From: an uncultured bacterium
GTDB lineage: Bacteria; Verrucomicrobiota; Kiritimatiellia; RFP12; UBA1067
Direction: 5' to 3'
Assembly (NCBI GenBank): GCA_900547945.1
Contig: URIT01000035.1
Coordinates: 1 to 25,571 of the forward strand
DNA length: 25,571 nt
The notes beneath the pieces are model-generated. The model was not told where the DNA came from. It ran no database searches and saw only the letters and a program-made list of their open reading frames with translations. Positions 1 to 10,600 of the stretch are shown in pieces. Position numbers and translations under genes: made by a program. Positions within the stretch are counted from its first letter, which is position 1. Each line of letters starts with the position of its first letter.

Positions 1-295
1 TCCCCGGCGGCCCGCGTGCCCGTGTGCGTCCCCGTGGCCGTTCCCGTGTGCGCGGCGCGCCGGGGACGTCGGCCCCTACCACGGGCGCGGACAGGGCGTG
101 GGGCATGGTAGGGGCCGACGTCCCCGGCGGCCCGCGTGCCCGTGTGCGTCCCCGTGGCCGTTCCCGTGTGCGCGGCGCGCCGGGGACGTCGGCCCCTACC
201 ACGGGCGCGGACAGGGCGTGGGGCATGGTAGGGGCCGACGTCCCCGGCGGCCCGCGTGCCCGTGTGCGTCCCCGTGGCCGTTCCCGTGTGCGCGG
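1..295. repeat. 120-bp tandem repeat array, about 2.5 copies
   Basis: Positions 1-120 and 121-240 are identical and 241-295 repeats the first 55 bases, so the window starts inside or at the edge of an array. Each full unit holds a 24-bp perfect inverted repeat: 58-81 pairs with 106-129 around a 24-nt loop, and the same pairing recurs 120 bp later. The unit is extremely GC-rich and contains the 10-mer CCCGTGTGCG twice. Because 120 is divisible by 3, several frames stay open through the array, but none has a ribosome site or a protein-like composition. I read it as intergenic repeat DNA, not coding. The rest of 296-494 carries two smaller duplications and the promoter of the protease gene. Confidence 0.93.
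58..129. repeat. 24-bp perfect inverted repeat within the 120-bp unit
   Basis: The left arm 58-81 is the exact reverse complement of the right arm 106-129, with the loop at 82-105. The arms contain CCGGGGACGTC and GGCCCCTACC. A second copy of the same hairpin spans 178-249. It could form a very stable stem in RNA or single-stranded DNA. Its function is unknown; such elements resemble dispersed intergenic palindromes. Confidence 0.88.
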
Positions 296-310
296 GCGCG
301 CGGAAACGTG

Positions 311-334
311 TCTTCCCCCGATTCTTCCCCCGAT
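311..334. repeat. 12-bp tandem duplication
   Basis: TCTTCCCCCGAT occurs twice head to tail (311-322 and 323-334), directly downstream of the 120-bp array. It is gene-free sequence with no visible function. Confidence 0.85.
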
Positions 335-352
335 GCGGTGCTTTATGTCCAT

Positions 353-386
353 GCGGTGCCCATTGAGGCGCGGTGCCCATTGAAGC
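353..386. repeat. 17-bp tandem duplication
   Basis: The 17-mer GCGGTGCCCATTGAGGC (353-369) is followed by a copy with one difference (370-386). The core ATGCGGTG also appears at 334-341 and 351-358. This is short slippage-type repetition just upstream of the protease promoter. Confidence 0.8.
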
Positions 387-396
387 TAAAAGGCTA

Positions 397-425
397 TAGA
401 CCGAAGTCTAAAAATCGTGTATAAT
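397..425 (+). promoter_or_regulatory. Promoter of the C10 protease gene
   Basis: A perfect TATAAT box at 420-425 is preceded by TAGACC (4 of 6 to TTGACA) at 397-402 with a 17-bp spacer. The AT content rises sharply here against GC-rich surroundings. The start site would fall near 432, giving a leader of about 60 nt before the ATG at 495. Confidence 0.72.
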
Positions 426-444
426 GCCGAACGATTTTCATGGG

Positions 445-458
445 GAAGTGTACACTTC
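445..458. promoter_or_regulatory. Operator-like 14-bp palindrome in the protease leader
   Basis: GAAGTGTACACTTC is a perfect palindrome about 20 bp downstream of the -10 box. It extends to 442-461 if one G:T pair is allowed. Its place near the inferred transcription start fits a repressor site, or a small hairpin in the leader RNA. The regulator is unknown. Confidence 0.4.
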
Positions 459-494
459 TCCGGGAACCGTCTCGTTGGTAACGGTGGAGAAAGC

Positions 495-3400
495 ATGAAA
501 AAGATCGTTTTGATGCTCTTCGCGATGGCGTTGGCGCTTGGCGCCAGCGCGGAGTCGGTGTCGCCCGAACGGGCGATGGCGGCGGCGGATGCATGGGCTG
601 CGCGGAACGGGGCGTTCGGCGCGGGGCAGGGGGCGACCAACGTCGTCACCGAATGCGATGCCGCAACCGGCGTTGTCCTGTGGCACCAGGTCTCGATGGC
701 GGGCGGCGGCATGCTCGTCGTCGCGCCGGTCACCGAGATCGAGCCCGTGGTGGTGGCGCTCGACAACGATCCCGGCGTCCTCCCGAAGGCGCATCCGCTG
801 AGGGGCATCCTCACGGGCGACATGCGGCGGCGCCTTCGGTTCCTCGGCCTCCTGCCTCAGGGCCGCATGGCCGTGAAGGCGCGCCGGGTCGCAGCGGCGG
901 CGGTTGTCTCCTCCACGGACGACGAAGCGGACGAAGAAGACGTGGCGAAGGCGTGGGCTGCGGCGTGCGAGGCGAAGTGGGCGCGCCTGACGGGAGGTGG
1001 GCCCCGCCGGGCGAAGGGCACCGGGGCGAAGGGCGTCGGGGTGGAGACGGTCGCCGTGGAGGTGCGCGTCGTCAAGGGCTTCGAGAAGGGCGGCCCGCTC
1101 ACGCACTGGGCCCAGTCCTCCTACAACGGAGCCTTCCTCTACGACTACTACACGCCGAACCATGCGGTGTGCGGCTGCGTGGCGACGGCCTGCGCGGCGC
1201 TCGCGCAGTTCTACGGCACGAAGAGCGCGGTGAAGGGGTATGCGAATCCGTCCTGCACCTACCAGAACCAGGCGTACCGGGACGTGTTCGGGGCGGACGC
1301 GAAGACCATCGGCGGCGACCTCGACTGGTCGATCCTGCCGGAGAACTGGGGGGGCGAGGAGACGGCCTCCCCGACGCTGACGGACGAACAGCGGGAGCTG
1401 ATCGGGCGCGTCGCCTTCGACGCGGGCGTGGGCGTGGGCATGATGTGGAGCGACGACGAGTCGGGCGCGACGATGGGCGGCATCGTCACGGCCCTGAAGG
1501 ACGTCTTTGGATTTCGGAACGCGCGGTGCGTGCGCCTGAGCAATACGGAGAGGCCGTCGCAGAGCGAACTGGAAAAGCTCATCTACAACCAGTGCCGCGC
1601 GGGCGTGCCCGTGGGGATGGGCATCGAGGGGCATGCGGTCGTCGCGGCCGGCTACGGCCTGGACGCGGACGGCGTCGAGCGCGTGCGCGTCTTCATGGGC
1701 TGGGCCGGTTCGGGCGACGGATGGTATGCCCTGCCGAAGATCGACACGACGGCGACGGAGGGCGGCAGCAGCTATCTTTCCGAGACCGTCGACGACATCA
1801 TCACGATGATCTCGTATGACGACGACGACATCGTGCCGGTGGTCGGCCGCGTGTCGATGCCGGGCGCCCAGCTGGAGATCGCCGCACTGGAGCGCGTCGT
1901 CGAATCGGACGAGAACGGCTATTTCGGCACGCGCGTGCCGGCGGACATGGGCACGTGCGAAGTGACGTGCCTTGGTACCACCGCCCAGCTCGACATCGGC
2001 GCGGCGGCACAGGACGCGACCGAGGCGGCCAAGCTGTGCGCCGACGGCGTGCTGCCCGGCGCGTTCGAGTTCGTGCTGCTGAACTGCACGACGGCGTATT
2101 CCCTGGAGCGCGCGAAGCTGTACGCCCTCAGGGAGGGCAAGGCGATCCTGCACGTGAGCGGCACGACGGGCGCCGCGAGCACGACGGCCGCGCTGGACTA
2201 CATCTACGCGCTCGACGAGGGGAACGTGAACGACTTTACCAATCGGTTCGTCTTCTACCAGTCGAAGGCGGGCTCGGCCGCGGGCGACGGCGCCGACCTC
2301 TCCTACGGCGTCTACCTGCCGTCCGCCGTTGATCCTGCCGACCGCTGGCAGGCGAAGAACGGCGCGCTCGCCTACGGCTACTCGACCACGCTGACGAACG
2401 TCACGCACGACGCGAGTCACGCGGCCGAGACGAACGGCCTCGACGCGGTGGAGACGACGCGCGTGCTGACCTACACGTTTGCGCCGATCGACGGGACGCC
2501 GGAGCTGGTGACGCAGGACGCGGAGGAGACCGACGCGATCTGGGCGGACGTCATCGCGAGCCTGGCGCGCGTGCTGGACGTGGGGGCGGCGCGCTTCGCG
2601 GAATGTACGTCCGGCATCACCGTGACGATCGGGGCGACGTCGAAGGCGGCCGAGGCGGCGATCAACGCGACGGCGGACCCCGCGCAGGCGTGCGGCGTCC
2701 ACGCGAACTGCTACACGAACGGCCCCTACACCTTCACCTGCGACGCGGTGGTCACGAACCAGGACGCGGACGTGGTGCTGGCGTGCGGGGGGTGGACGGC
2801 GACGAACGCGACGACGGGCGCCGTCCTCTCCGGCGCGGGCCGCGCGGCGACGCTGGACCTCGCCGCGAACGACGCGGTTGCGCTCACCTGGGACTTCTCG
2901 CAGACGAACGCCGTCTACGTGAAGGTCGTGCCCACGTGTCCGAACGCGCCGCTCGGCGGCTGCACCGTGACGCCGGGGGAGGGCTGGTACGCCTGGGGCG
3001 AGGCGGCCCTGTTCATGGCGGCGTGCGACGAGGGGTACGAGGTGGGCAACTGGCAGTTCAGCCGCGCCGGCGCCGGCCTTGTCCGCCTGAGCCCCTGGGC
3101 CTACGCCCTCGTCGTGGACGCGCCGGGGACGCTGCAGGTGACTTTCCGCAAGGGCGGGACGATGGCCGCTGAGCCGGTGAGCAATGTTCTGGTCACGGCG
3201 ACCTCGTGGCTCGTGGGCGACGACTTTTCGTCCCTCGCGCGCGCCGCCGCCGAACTGGCGCCCACGACGACGGTCCTCAGCGCGACGGGTCCCCTGGCGC
3301 TTGCGTCGGGCGACACGGCGGAGGTCGTCGTGGTGACGAACGGGGGGGATGCGGTCGTCCAGGCTGGCGCGCGCACGTTCGTCGACGGGGCGGGGACCAC

Positions 3401-4085
3401 GTGGCGGCTCCTCGGCTTCGTCGACGGGACGCTCGACGGGACGGAGAGCCCGGCGGCGCTGCTCGGGCAGATCCATCCGGGCCCGGCGTTTACGCTGCGG
3501 GGCCTCTATCCGGCGCTCACCAACGCATGCGTCAACTGGCTGTGGATGCCCGTCGGCGGCGATCCCGGCGGCGATCCCGAGACGATGTTCGCGATCGAGT
3601 GGGACGACGCGCTCTCGACGCTCAACGCGCAGGGCTACACGACGAACCTCACCACGGTGGCGGCGCTGGAGGCGCACGGCCTCGCGCTCTCGGACCTCAC
3701 GGTGACGGCGCCGAAGGGCTTCAGGGCGAAGGTCGCGGCGGATGCGGCGGGCAACGTCGTCGCGACGCTCGAACTGGACGAGGACGTGTTGCGCCCGCTT
3801 GCGGCGGACGGCGTGAGTTCGCCGCTCACGATCCTCTCGAACGGCGACGGCACATTGACGGTGAAGGCCGACGTCGCGAACGGCGTGCGCGGATTCTGGT
3901 ACACGCTGTACGCGGCGGACGAGCTGGGCGGCGCGTGGTCGCCGGTCGCCGCAGGCGCGGGAATCGCGGGCGAGCCGTCCCTCCAGGCGAAGGTGGACGA
4001 CGCCCCGGCAAGCCCGTCGATCACCCTTTCGCCGACGGACGCGAAGAAGTTCTACAAGCTCGTCGTCACGGATGTCAAGCCCTAG
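495..4085 (+). CDS. Secreted C10-family (streptopain-like) cysteine protease with long C-terminal region
   Basis: A 1,196-residue protein. I chose ATG 495 because GGTGGAGA lies 5 nt upstream and it begins a clean signal peptide (residues 1 to about 19, ending GASA); an upstream in-frame ATG at 417 would overlap the -10 box. Residues about 21-170 resemble the Spi_C10 inhibitory propeptide (GGGMLVVAP segment). The catalytic domain runs from about 195 to 440: CGCVATACA supplies the nucleophile Cys228, GHAVV the general base His380, and MGWAGSGDGWYAL matches the GW-GG-DG-F segment of streptopain. These are family features from established knowledge. About 740 residues follow, far longer than streptopain (about 400). 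They include a region near 805-890 resembling divergent InlB/listerial repeats (EGWY, DEGYEVGNW) and a C-terminal beta domain ending KKFYKLVV. No sortase, PEP-CTERM or T9SS signal is evident. It has its own promoter and a possible weak terminator. Likely role: degradation of external protein. Confidence 0.88.
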   Translation: MKKIVLMLFAMALALGASAESVSPERAMAAADAWAARNGAFGAGQGATNVVTECDAATGVVLWHQVSMAGGGMLVVAPVTEIEPVVVALDNDPGVLPKAHPLRGILTGDMRRRLRFLGLLPQGRMAVKARRVAAAAVVSSTDDEADEEDVAKAWAAACEAKWARLTGGGPRRAKGTGAKGVGVETVAVEVRVVKGFEKGGPLTHWAQSSYNGAFLYDYYTPNHAVCGCVATACAALAQFYGTKSAVKGYANPSCTYQNQAYRDVFGADAKTIGGDLDWSILPENWGGEETASPTLTDEQRELIGRVAFDAGVGVGMMWSDDESGATMGGIVTALKDVFGFRNARCVRLSNTERPSQSELEKLIYNQCRAGVPVGMGIEGHAVVAAGYGLDADGVERVRVFMGWAGSGDGWYALPKIDTTATEGGSSYLSETVDDIITMISYDDDDIVPVVGRVSMPGAQLEIAALERVVESDENGYFGTRVPADMGTCEVTCLGTTAQLDIGAAAQDATEAAKLCADGVLPGAFEFVLLNCTTAYSLERAKLYALREGKAILHVSGTTGAASTTAALDYIYALDEGNVNDFTNRFVFYQSKAGSAAGDGADLSYGVYLPSAVDPADRWQAKNGALAYGYSTTLTNVTHDASHAAETNGLDAVETTRVLTYTFAPIDGTPELVTQDAEETDAIWADVIASLARVLDVGAARFAECTSGITVTIGATSKAAEAAINATADPAQACGVHANCYTNGPYTFTCDAVVTNQDADVVLACGGWTATNATTGAVLSGAGRAATLDLAANDAVALTWDFSQTNAVYVKVVPTCPNAPLGGCTVTPGEGWYAWGEAALFMAACDEGYEVGNWQFSRAGAGLVRLSPWAYALVVDAPGTLQVTFRKGGTMAAEPVSNVLVTATSWLVGDDFSSLARAAAELAPTTTVLSATGPLALASGDTAEVVVVTNGGDAVVQAGARTFVDGAGTTWRLLGFVDGTLDGTESPAALLGQIHPGPAFTLRGLYPALTNACVNWLWMPVGGDPGGDPETMFAIEWDDALSTLNAQGYTTNLTTVAALEAHGLALSDLTVTAPKGFRAKVAADAAGNVVATLELDEDVLRPLAADGVSSPLTILSNGDGTLTVKADVANGVRGFWYTLYAADELGGAWSPVAAGAGIAGEPSLQAKVDDAPASPSITLSPTDAKKFYKLVVTDVKP

Positions 4086-4090
4086 CTCCC

Positions 4091-4107
4091 TGCGGCCCCG
4101 CAATTTT
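4091..4107 (+). terminator. Possible weak intrinsic terminator after the protease gene
   Basis: TGCGGCCCCGCA (4091-4102) can fold into a short GC stem and is followed by ATTTT. It sits 6 nt after the stop codon and upstream of the next promoter. The stem is only 4-5 bp, so this is a weak call. Confidence 0.35.
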
Positions 4108-4112
4108 CCCCC

Positions 4113-4142
4113 TTGCCCTACAACGCAAAAGAATGGTAAAAT
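4113..4142 (+). promoter_or_regulatory. Promoter of the lipoprotein / giant protein operon
   Basis: TTGCCC at 4113-4118 and TAAAAT at 4137-4142 are separated by 18 bp in an AT-enriched patch. Transcription would begin near 4149. The leader carries GGAGG and CCTCC (4156-4172), which can pair around the palindrome GTGCAC, plus GTGGCCAC at 4174-4181. Confidence 0.6.
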
Positions 4143-4189
4143 GAAAACGGCTTTCGGAGGCGTGCACCCTCCCGTGGCCACCTGAAAAC

Positions 4190-4660
4190 ATGAAACATTG
4201 GTTGGTACAGAGCCTCGCACCGTTCGCGACGGTGGCGGTGGTAGTTGGTATCGCGGCCTTTTGCGGCTGCGAGAAGAAGCCGGAGGTCTACACGGTGCGG
4301 GGGGAGGATCCCGTGTACCGGAAGACGCTCCACGAAACGCGCACGCGGCAGAACGAACAGGCCGCCGTGCGTGCGCGCATTGAACCCCAGCTGAAGGAGC
4401 TTATCGCGCGTGCGCGCGCCGCGTTGCCGAAAGACGCGACGGACGAGCAGGTGCGGGCCGAGCTGGAGGCGCACCCCGAGAGGTATCCGGGCTGGAAGGC
4501 GCTTTCCGACGCCCTCGCGAAGGCGAACGCGAATCTGGAACAGGAAATGGCGCGTGCGCGGGCGACCGTGCGGGCGCGGATTCTGAAGGAGGCGGCGGAC
4601 CGCAGGGCCGTTGCCGAGGGACGCGCGACGGACAAGTCGTCCGCCGCAGCGAAGAAATGA
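4190..4660 (+). CDS. Small helical lipoprotein, function unknown
   Basis: A 156-residue protein. The N-terminus has a hydrophobic stretch (residues about 8-25) ending in FCGC followed by EKK, a plausible though imperfect lipobox with Cys28 as the lipidated residue, which would tether it to the envelope. The remainder is strongly charged, Ala/Arg/Glu/Lys-rich and predicted by eye to be helical or coiled-coil (ARARAALPKDATDEQVRAEL; later LEQEMARARATVRARIL). I recognise no enzymatic domain. The ribosome site is weak: no clear Shine-Dalgarno lies just before ATG 4190. It shares a promoter region with the next gene and ends 37 nt before it, with no terminator between, so the two are probably cotranscribed. 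It may be an anchor or assembly partner for the giant secreted protein, which is inference from position only. Confidence 0.75.
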   Translation: MKHWLVQSLAPFATVAVVVGIAAFCGCEKKPEVYTVRGEDPVYRKTLHETRTRQNEQAAVRARIEPQLKELIARARAALPKDATDEQVRAELEAHPERYPGWKALSDALAKANANLEQEMARARATVRARILKEAADRRAVAEGRATDKSSAAAKK

Positions 4661-4697
4661 CGATTTGAGACGACGTGATTCAACGGAAGGAAGCGGT

Positions 4698-7600
4698 ATG
4701 AAGAACAGAAGAACGCTTGGACTTTTCGCGGCGACGCTGACGGCGCTCGCGTGTGCCCTCCCGCGCATGGCGACGGCGGCCGGTGACGTACGGTCGATCG
4801 AATTCTACGGGAACCCGCTGGGCGAAGTCGGCGTGGTGAACGACCTTTCGAAGCCGCTCGTGGCGGGCGACAAGGTGCAGTTCAAGATCCGTCTCGCGAA
4901 CCGCGAGTGGATGAAGACGTATGCCGATCCCACCTACGTGAACCCGTGGGTGCTGCGTCCGCTCTTCGGTTCGGGCACGATCGAGCAGCGCCTCCCGAAG
5001 GTCGGCCTGCGCGTGAGCGGCGGTCTGCGCTATGCGGACATCGTGTCGTGGGAGCGTCCCGAAGGCGAGGCGGGCCTCTACCACACCGACCTCATCTGCC
5101 GCTATACGGTGCAGGCCGGCGACTTCGCGCTGCCCCTCAAGCTCGCGAATGCGCGCGGTACGGGTGCCGCGATGGAGGCCGACCCCGCCGATCCGTACAC
5201 GACGCCCGAGGCGAGCAACTACTTCCTCACGGAGAAGCACCTCTGGGGTTTCTTCCCGCAGAATCCGATCGACAATGTGACCTCCAACCAGCTTGAGTTC
5301 TACTTCGGACCGGAAACCCTCCCCTACCCGAACGCGAACGAATTCAAGGCGTCGGAAGTGCGCGACTACAACCTCGCGGGCGCGAACATCCAGATCAAGG
5401 CCGTCGACTTCGACTCCACCTATGCGGACGAGGCCAGCGGCGTGTGGCGCAACATCGCCGCCGGCACCATCACGGCGACCCCGGCCGTGCCGCGCCTCTC
5501 GATTCCCGGCGGCGCCTCGGGCGCCTATACGTACTACGTGTGGACGCAGGATCCGGCGGTGGCCGAGGTCGAGAACGGTGACGAGTATACGTTCCGGGAC
5601 GGTGTGAAGCGCAAGGTCGCGAAGGTCTCGGTGGTCCAGGGCGATGACGTCGCGCATTTCGCGATCCGCGCGAAGGCCGGCCAGGTGGGCAAGTCCACGG
5701 AAGTCTACATGTCCGACACGCCCACGAACATCTACAACCGTGCGGGAACGCTCGTCACGAACTTCACGGTGCGCGCCCTGACGGTGATCGAGCCGCCGCC
5801 GCCGTCCATTTCCGTCGTCCTCGACCCCGTGAGCGGCGTCATCACCTCTTCCACGAACAACATGTCCCTTGCCACGATCGACGTGGAGCTTTCCCAGCCC
5901 TGGAACGCCGACGACGTGACGGTCCTCCTGAGGCCCGAGATGCGTTCGGGAAGCGGAACGGATCCCTTCACCTACATCGGGCTCTCCTCGGCGAACAGCC
6001 CCGAGAACTATGACGGGAAGGAGGTTCGCCTGACGGTCAGGAAGGGCGAGACCAAGGCATCCGCAACCGGATCGGTCCTGCATCTCTTCGCGAACCGCGC
6101 GAACGACGACACGGCGAAGGGCATCCGCTTCTGGCCCTCCGTCGATCCCGCCTCCCCCAACGCGGCTGCCGCGCAGGCGTTCTTCACGGGCACGATGACG
6201 CCGGCCACGCTCCAGATCAACCATAACGTACCCGTCATCACGTCGCCGGAGGAGGGGCACGAGTACTCCAACATCCCGGCCAACACGCCGACCGACTTCA
6301 CGATCACGGTGGCCGATGCAATGTGGCAGCTGAACGGCACGTACACGGTCTACATCAACTATGAGGGCACCGGAATCCAGGCCGACTACAAGAAGATTGA
6401 GAACCTGACCGCGAATGCGAGCGGCGAGATCAAGTTCTCCTGCCGTTATGACGGGGCGGGCGGGAACTTCGATACATCCATCTACGTCGAGAACCAGGAC
6501 GGCTGGAAATCGGAGCCGCGCACGTTCAAGGCGCATGTGAATGCCCCCAAGAAGGTCACGATTACGCCCGACCATGCCACGCGGAAGTACTGCGAAGGCG
6601 AAACGGCCGAACTTTCCTTTACGTTCTCCGAGCCCTTCAACCAGGCCGACTACGGTTATGTGTTCCTCGTGCCGTCGGACGCGAATGCGCGCAATCTGGT
6701 CGAAGACGAGGTGTTCGAGCAGGGGGTCTTGATTTCCCGCGGCTCTTCGGTGGCGGCGGATCCCATCTACCTCACGTTCAAGGACGGCTACCAGGGCTGC
6801 GCCCTCAACTACAAGATCCTGGTGCGGAGCGAGAACAGCACCAACGATGAAGCCACCGTCATCAACGTCTGGGGGTCGGACGGCATCACCCTCCAGCCCA
6901 CCAACGCGATTCCGGAGGTCGCCTATGTGAAGATGAACGGAACGCCCGAATATACGAGCGGCGCGACGATGTCCGTGCAGACCGCCGTGGGCGTGCAGAA
7001 CACCTTCCGGTTCGCGGCTTCGGACGCAAGCGAGATCGACCTTGCGGATCCCCGTTTCCGGACGGTCGTCCAGATCTGGGACGGCGGCGGAAAGTCGGTT
7101 GCGTACGAGAAGGAACTGGAGGGCGACCCCTTTGAGGATGAGGACATCTTCTACACGTTCTCCCAGCCCGGCAAGAACAAGGTGACCGTCTATGTGTACG
7201 ACAAGGACATGTCGGTCAACGAGCGGCGCGCGGCGGAGAAGAACCCCTTCACGGTCTTCATCGAGACGCTGGATGCGCCGGCCATCTCCCTCTCGCCCTA
7301 CAACGGCAGCACGGTCTTCAAGGAATCCGAGACGGGCAGCACGCTGGGGCTCATCCACGTGGACCTCACCGTGCCGCCGTCGGGACTGGGGACGGGCCAC
7401 ATCGTCGTCCACCTCGACGTGGAGCGCAACGGTGCGGACGACGGCAACTACGCGCTGCCCGTCCTGAACACCTACGATCTGCAGTTCCGGAACGGCGTTA
7501 CGCGGCAGAGCGTCTTCTTCACCGAACTCGACGGTACGCCGCAGAGCGAAAGGCAGGGCTTCAAGATCACGGCGCGCGTCGTGACGGACACGCCGTCGCC

Positions 7601-10600
7601 CGATGCGTCCAAGACCTGGGACGAGTACTACCAGGAGGGTGAGCTGGGGGTCTACGTCATCAACGAGGCGCCGAAGATCGGTCCCGGCATCGCCATGACG
7701 AACGAGATTCCCGTCGCGATCAACGTGCCCTACACGATTACCTGGAACGTGACCGACATCAACATCGACCAGAAGACGATGAAGGTGACGTGGACCTACA
7801 ACGGGGGGTCCGAAAAGCAGACGATGGACGTGAGCGTGGGAACGATGACGAAGGACGTCTCCTTCACGAGCGCGGGTTCGAAGACCGTGAGCCTCCTGGT
7901 CGAGGACAAGGACGGTGCGACCGCCACGCGCGAATGGTACTTCTACGTGGCGCCGTCTAAGCTCGTCCAGATCTATCCCCGCCAGCCGGGCCGCCTGGAC
8001 GGCATGGGCGGCGGCATCTCGAAGCTCTCCCAGCACTACACCACCGCCGTGGGCCTCGGCGACGGCCGCGTGTGGGCGGACGGCGCGACGGCGCCGACCG
8101 AGATCTCGGGCTTCGTCCACAAGTGGACCTATTCCCCCGAAGACCTCAATACCACGGTCTACGCACGCGGCTACAAGATCGGCGACGTGGACGACGGCTC
8201 GCTGACGCCGGGCAAGGACTTCGCGATCGACGCGACGGGCGCGGCCACGACGACCGGACCGTACTACAACTATGTGGACCTTGACGGGAAGGACAGCTTC
8301 TTCTTCTGCTGGATCCTCAACACCTCGGGCGGCGAGTCGGGCTACACGGGCCAGCACCTGAACGGCACGGTGCTGCCGGAACTCGGTCCGCTGTCGATGG
8401 GCGGGCAGGTGGTCACGCTGCCCGAGTTCGACGACTCCGCCACGACCTACGAGACGACGCTGCTGGAGGCGATCTTCTCCCTCGAATACCTCACGACGGA
8501 CAACGTGGGCGACCTGAACCAGGACGGCATCCCCGACGTCTACGCGGTGCAGACGACGTGGGGAAGCGGCCAGAAGCTCTACGAGGCTGCCGGCTTCGAG
8601 CTGGACGACGAGTCGAAGCCGGGCGCCGTCCAGAGCCTCAGGGACTGGAACAACGATGCGGTCACGACCAAGAGCGGCAAGGACGCGGGCGACTTCCTGC
8701 CCTCGACCTCTGCGGCCGGCACCTCCCTCATCCCGAACGTCGTCAACTGGGCGACGGCGGGCGGGGCGTTCACGGCGTTCACGGAACTGCGCGGCTTCGA
8801 CGAACACCTCAACTACCGCGTGTCGCACAACGGCCTCAACCGCAACGTGCGCGGCACGTGGGTGTCCGACCCCGCGTTCTCGGACGCCGAGTGGCTGGCG
8901 ATCGCCGAACACAACCCGGGGGCCGGCGTCACGGCGGCGGATCTGCTGGCGAAGCGGGCGGAGGACCGCGCGGCGTGGGACGCCGACATCGCGACGCTGA
9001 CCGACTACCTCAAGGCCAACGCCAACAGCTGGATTCCCGAGAACCGCACCGACCCGACCGTCGACGACACGGACAAGGACGGCTTCCCGGACGGCTACGA
9101 GTATTTCTACTGGTATAGCGCCACGGTCGGCCGGATCAACGAGAAGGGCGAGTGGGAGCGCCTGGAAGGTTCGCGCTTCACGCTCAAGGACATCGCGACC
9201 GGCGAGCGCATCTCGCCCGAAGCGGTTGCGGCCGCGTTCAACCCCACCGTCGCGTCCGCCGATGCGTTCGAGACGCGCGACACGGACAACGACGGCCTCA
9301 CGGACCTTGAAGAGCTCGCCATGGGCACGAACCCCATCAACTGGGATACGGACGGCGACGGCCTCAGCGACTACTGGGAAATCATGAACGGCATGAACCC
9401 GGTCAGCGCCAAGAAGGGCGAGAACGGCGAGATGAACGCGGACGGCGACTTCATGGCCCGCTGGGATTCCGAGAAGACCTACGCGATCGTCACGATTCCG
9501 GGGGCGGGCGTCTTCGCCCTCCCGGCCAACGGCGAGCGGACCCTCGTGGAGGGCACCGACGGCGCGTACACGCTGGCGGAATCCGTCCTGACGAACTTCG
9601 TCGCCATCAAGGTCTTCCGCTACAACCGCGCGACGGACGAGACGGGCGTCTGGGTCTCGTCCTTCCGGGGCGGCAAGGTGAAGAATGCGGTCGACCACGT
9701 GGGCGAGGAGGTCGACGCGCTGCCGCTCGACGCGCGCGTGTGGGATCTCGGGGAGGCGACGAACGCGACGATTGCCGTGGTGCGCGACCAGGCCGTCACG
9801 CTCCTCCACGACGAGGTGTACGCGCAGTTCGGCTTCGATCCGCGCACGGCGTGGAACAAGAACGACGCGGGCTACGTCGCCGCGCGCTGGGAGCCGGCGA
9901 AGACGGGCGTCCACTTCGAGGGCGAGTCCGGCCTGGCGGTCAACACGGTCGCGTACACGGCGCTCGACGAGTACCTGCTCCTCAAGTACCGCTACGAGAC
10001 GACGCCGAAGCTGGTGAACGGCGACAAGGGCGAGTTCTCGATCGAGACCGACGAAGGGCGGTGGAATGGAATTGACCGCCAGTGCGCCGATGTCTTCCTG
10101 GAGGGCACGACGGCGCCCAACCTCCCGTTCTCCAATCCGGAGTGGGTGGCGTCCGCCCAGTTGGACGGCATGACGTTCGCGAGCGAGATCCACGGCGCCG
10201 ACACGGACGGCGACGGCGTGCCGGACGGCTGGGAACTCTACGTCAAGCACAACCCGAACGCCAAGGACGACGCGGAACTCGACGAGGACGCCGACAAGCT
10301 CGCGTACCCCCTTGAGTATGCGGGTACGGATTCCTGCAACGCCTATGCATCCTGCCCGACCATCGTCACGAACCACCCCGGCGTCGTCTCGGGCTGGTAC
10401 AACAAGTTCTTCCCGACCGATCCGTGGGATGCGGACACCGACGGCGACGGCCTCCTCGACGGCGAGGAAGGCGGCACCTGGGAGGCGGCGTTCGTCTGGG
10501 GCAAGACCGTCAGCAGCGACGAGTCGGAAGTCGGCAGCGTCCTCCACACCTACACCTTCATCTACGGCACGCCCGAGGACGACGGTTCCACCTGCATCCG

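Noticed and set aside
1..295. Possible CRISPR array
   Set aside because: The units are 120 bp and contiguous, without unique spacers between copies, and no cas gene is present.
24..424. Two overlapping forward open frames across the tandem repeats
   Set aside because: They are open only because the 120-bp unit is divisible by 3 and GC-rich; the translations are Arg/Pro/Gly repeats with no ribosome site, and they stop in the promoter region.
4141..4185. 14-codon leader peptide ahead of the lipoprotein gene
   Set aside because: Its ATG overlaps the -10 box and would lie upstream of the expected transcription start; it has no ribosome site and no attenuator-like codon run.
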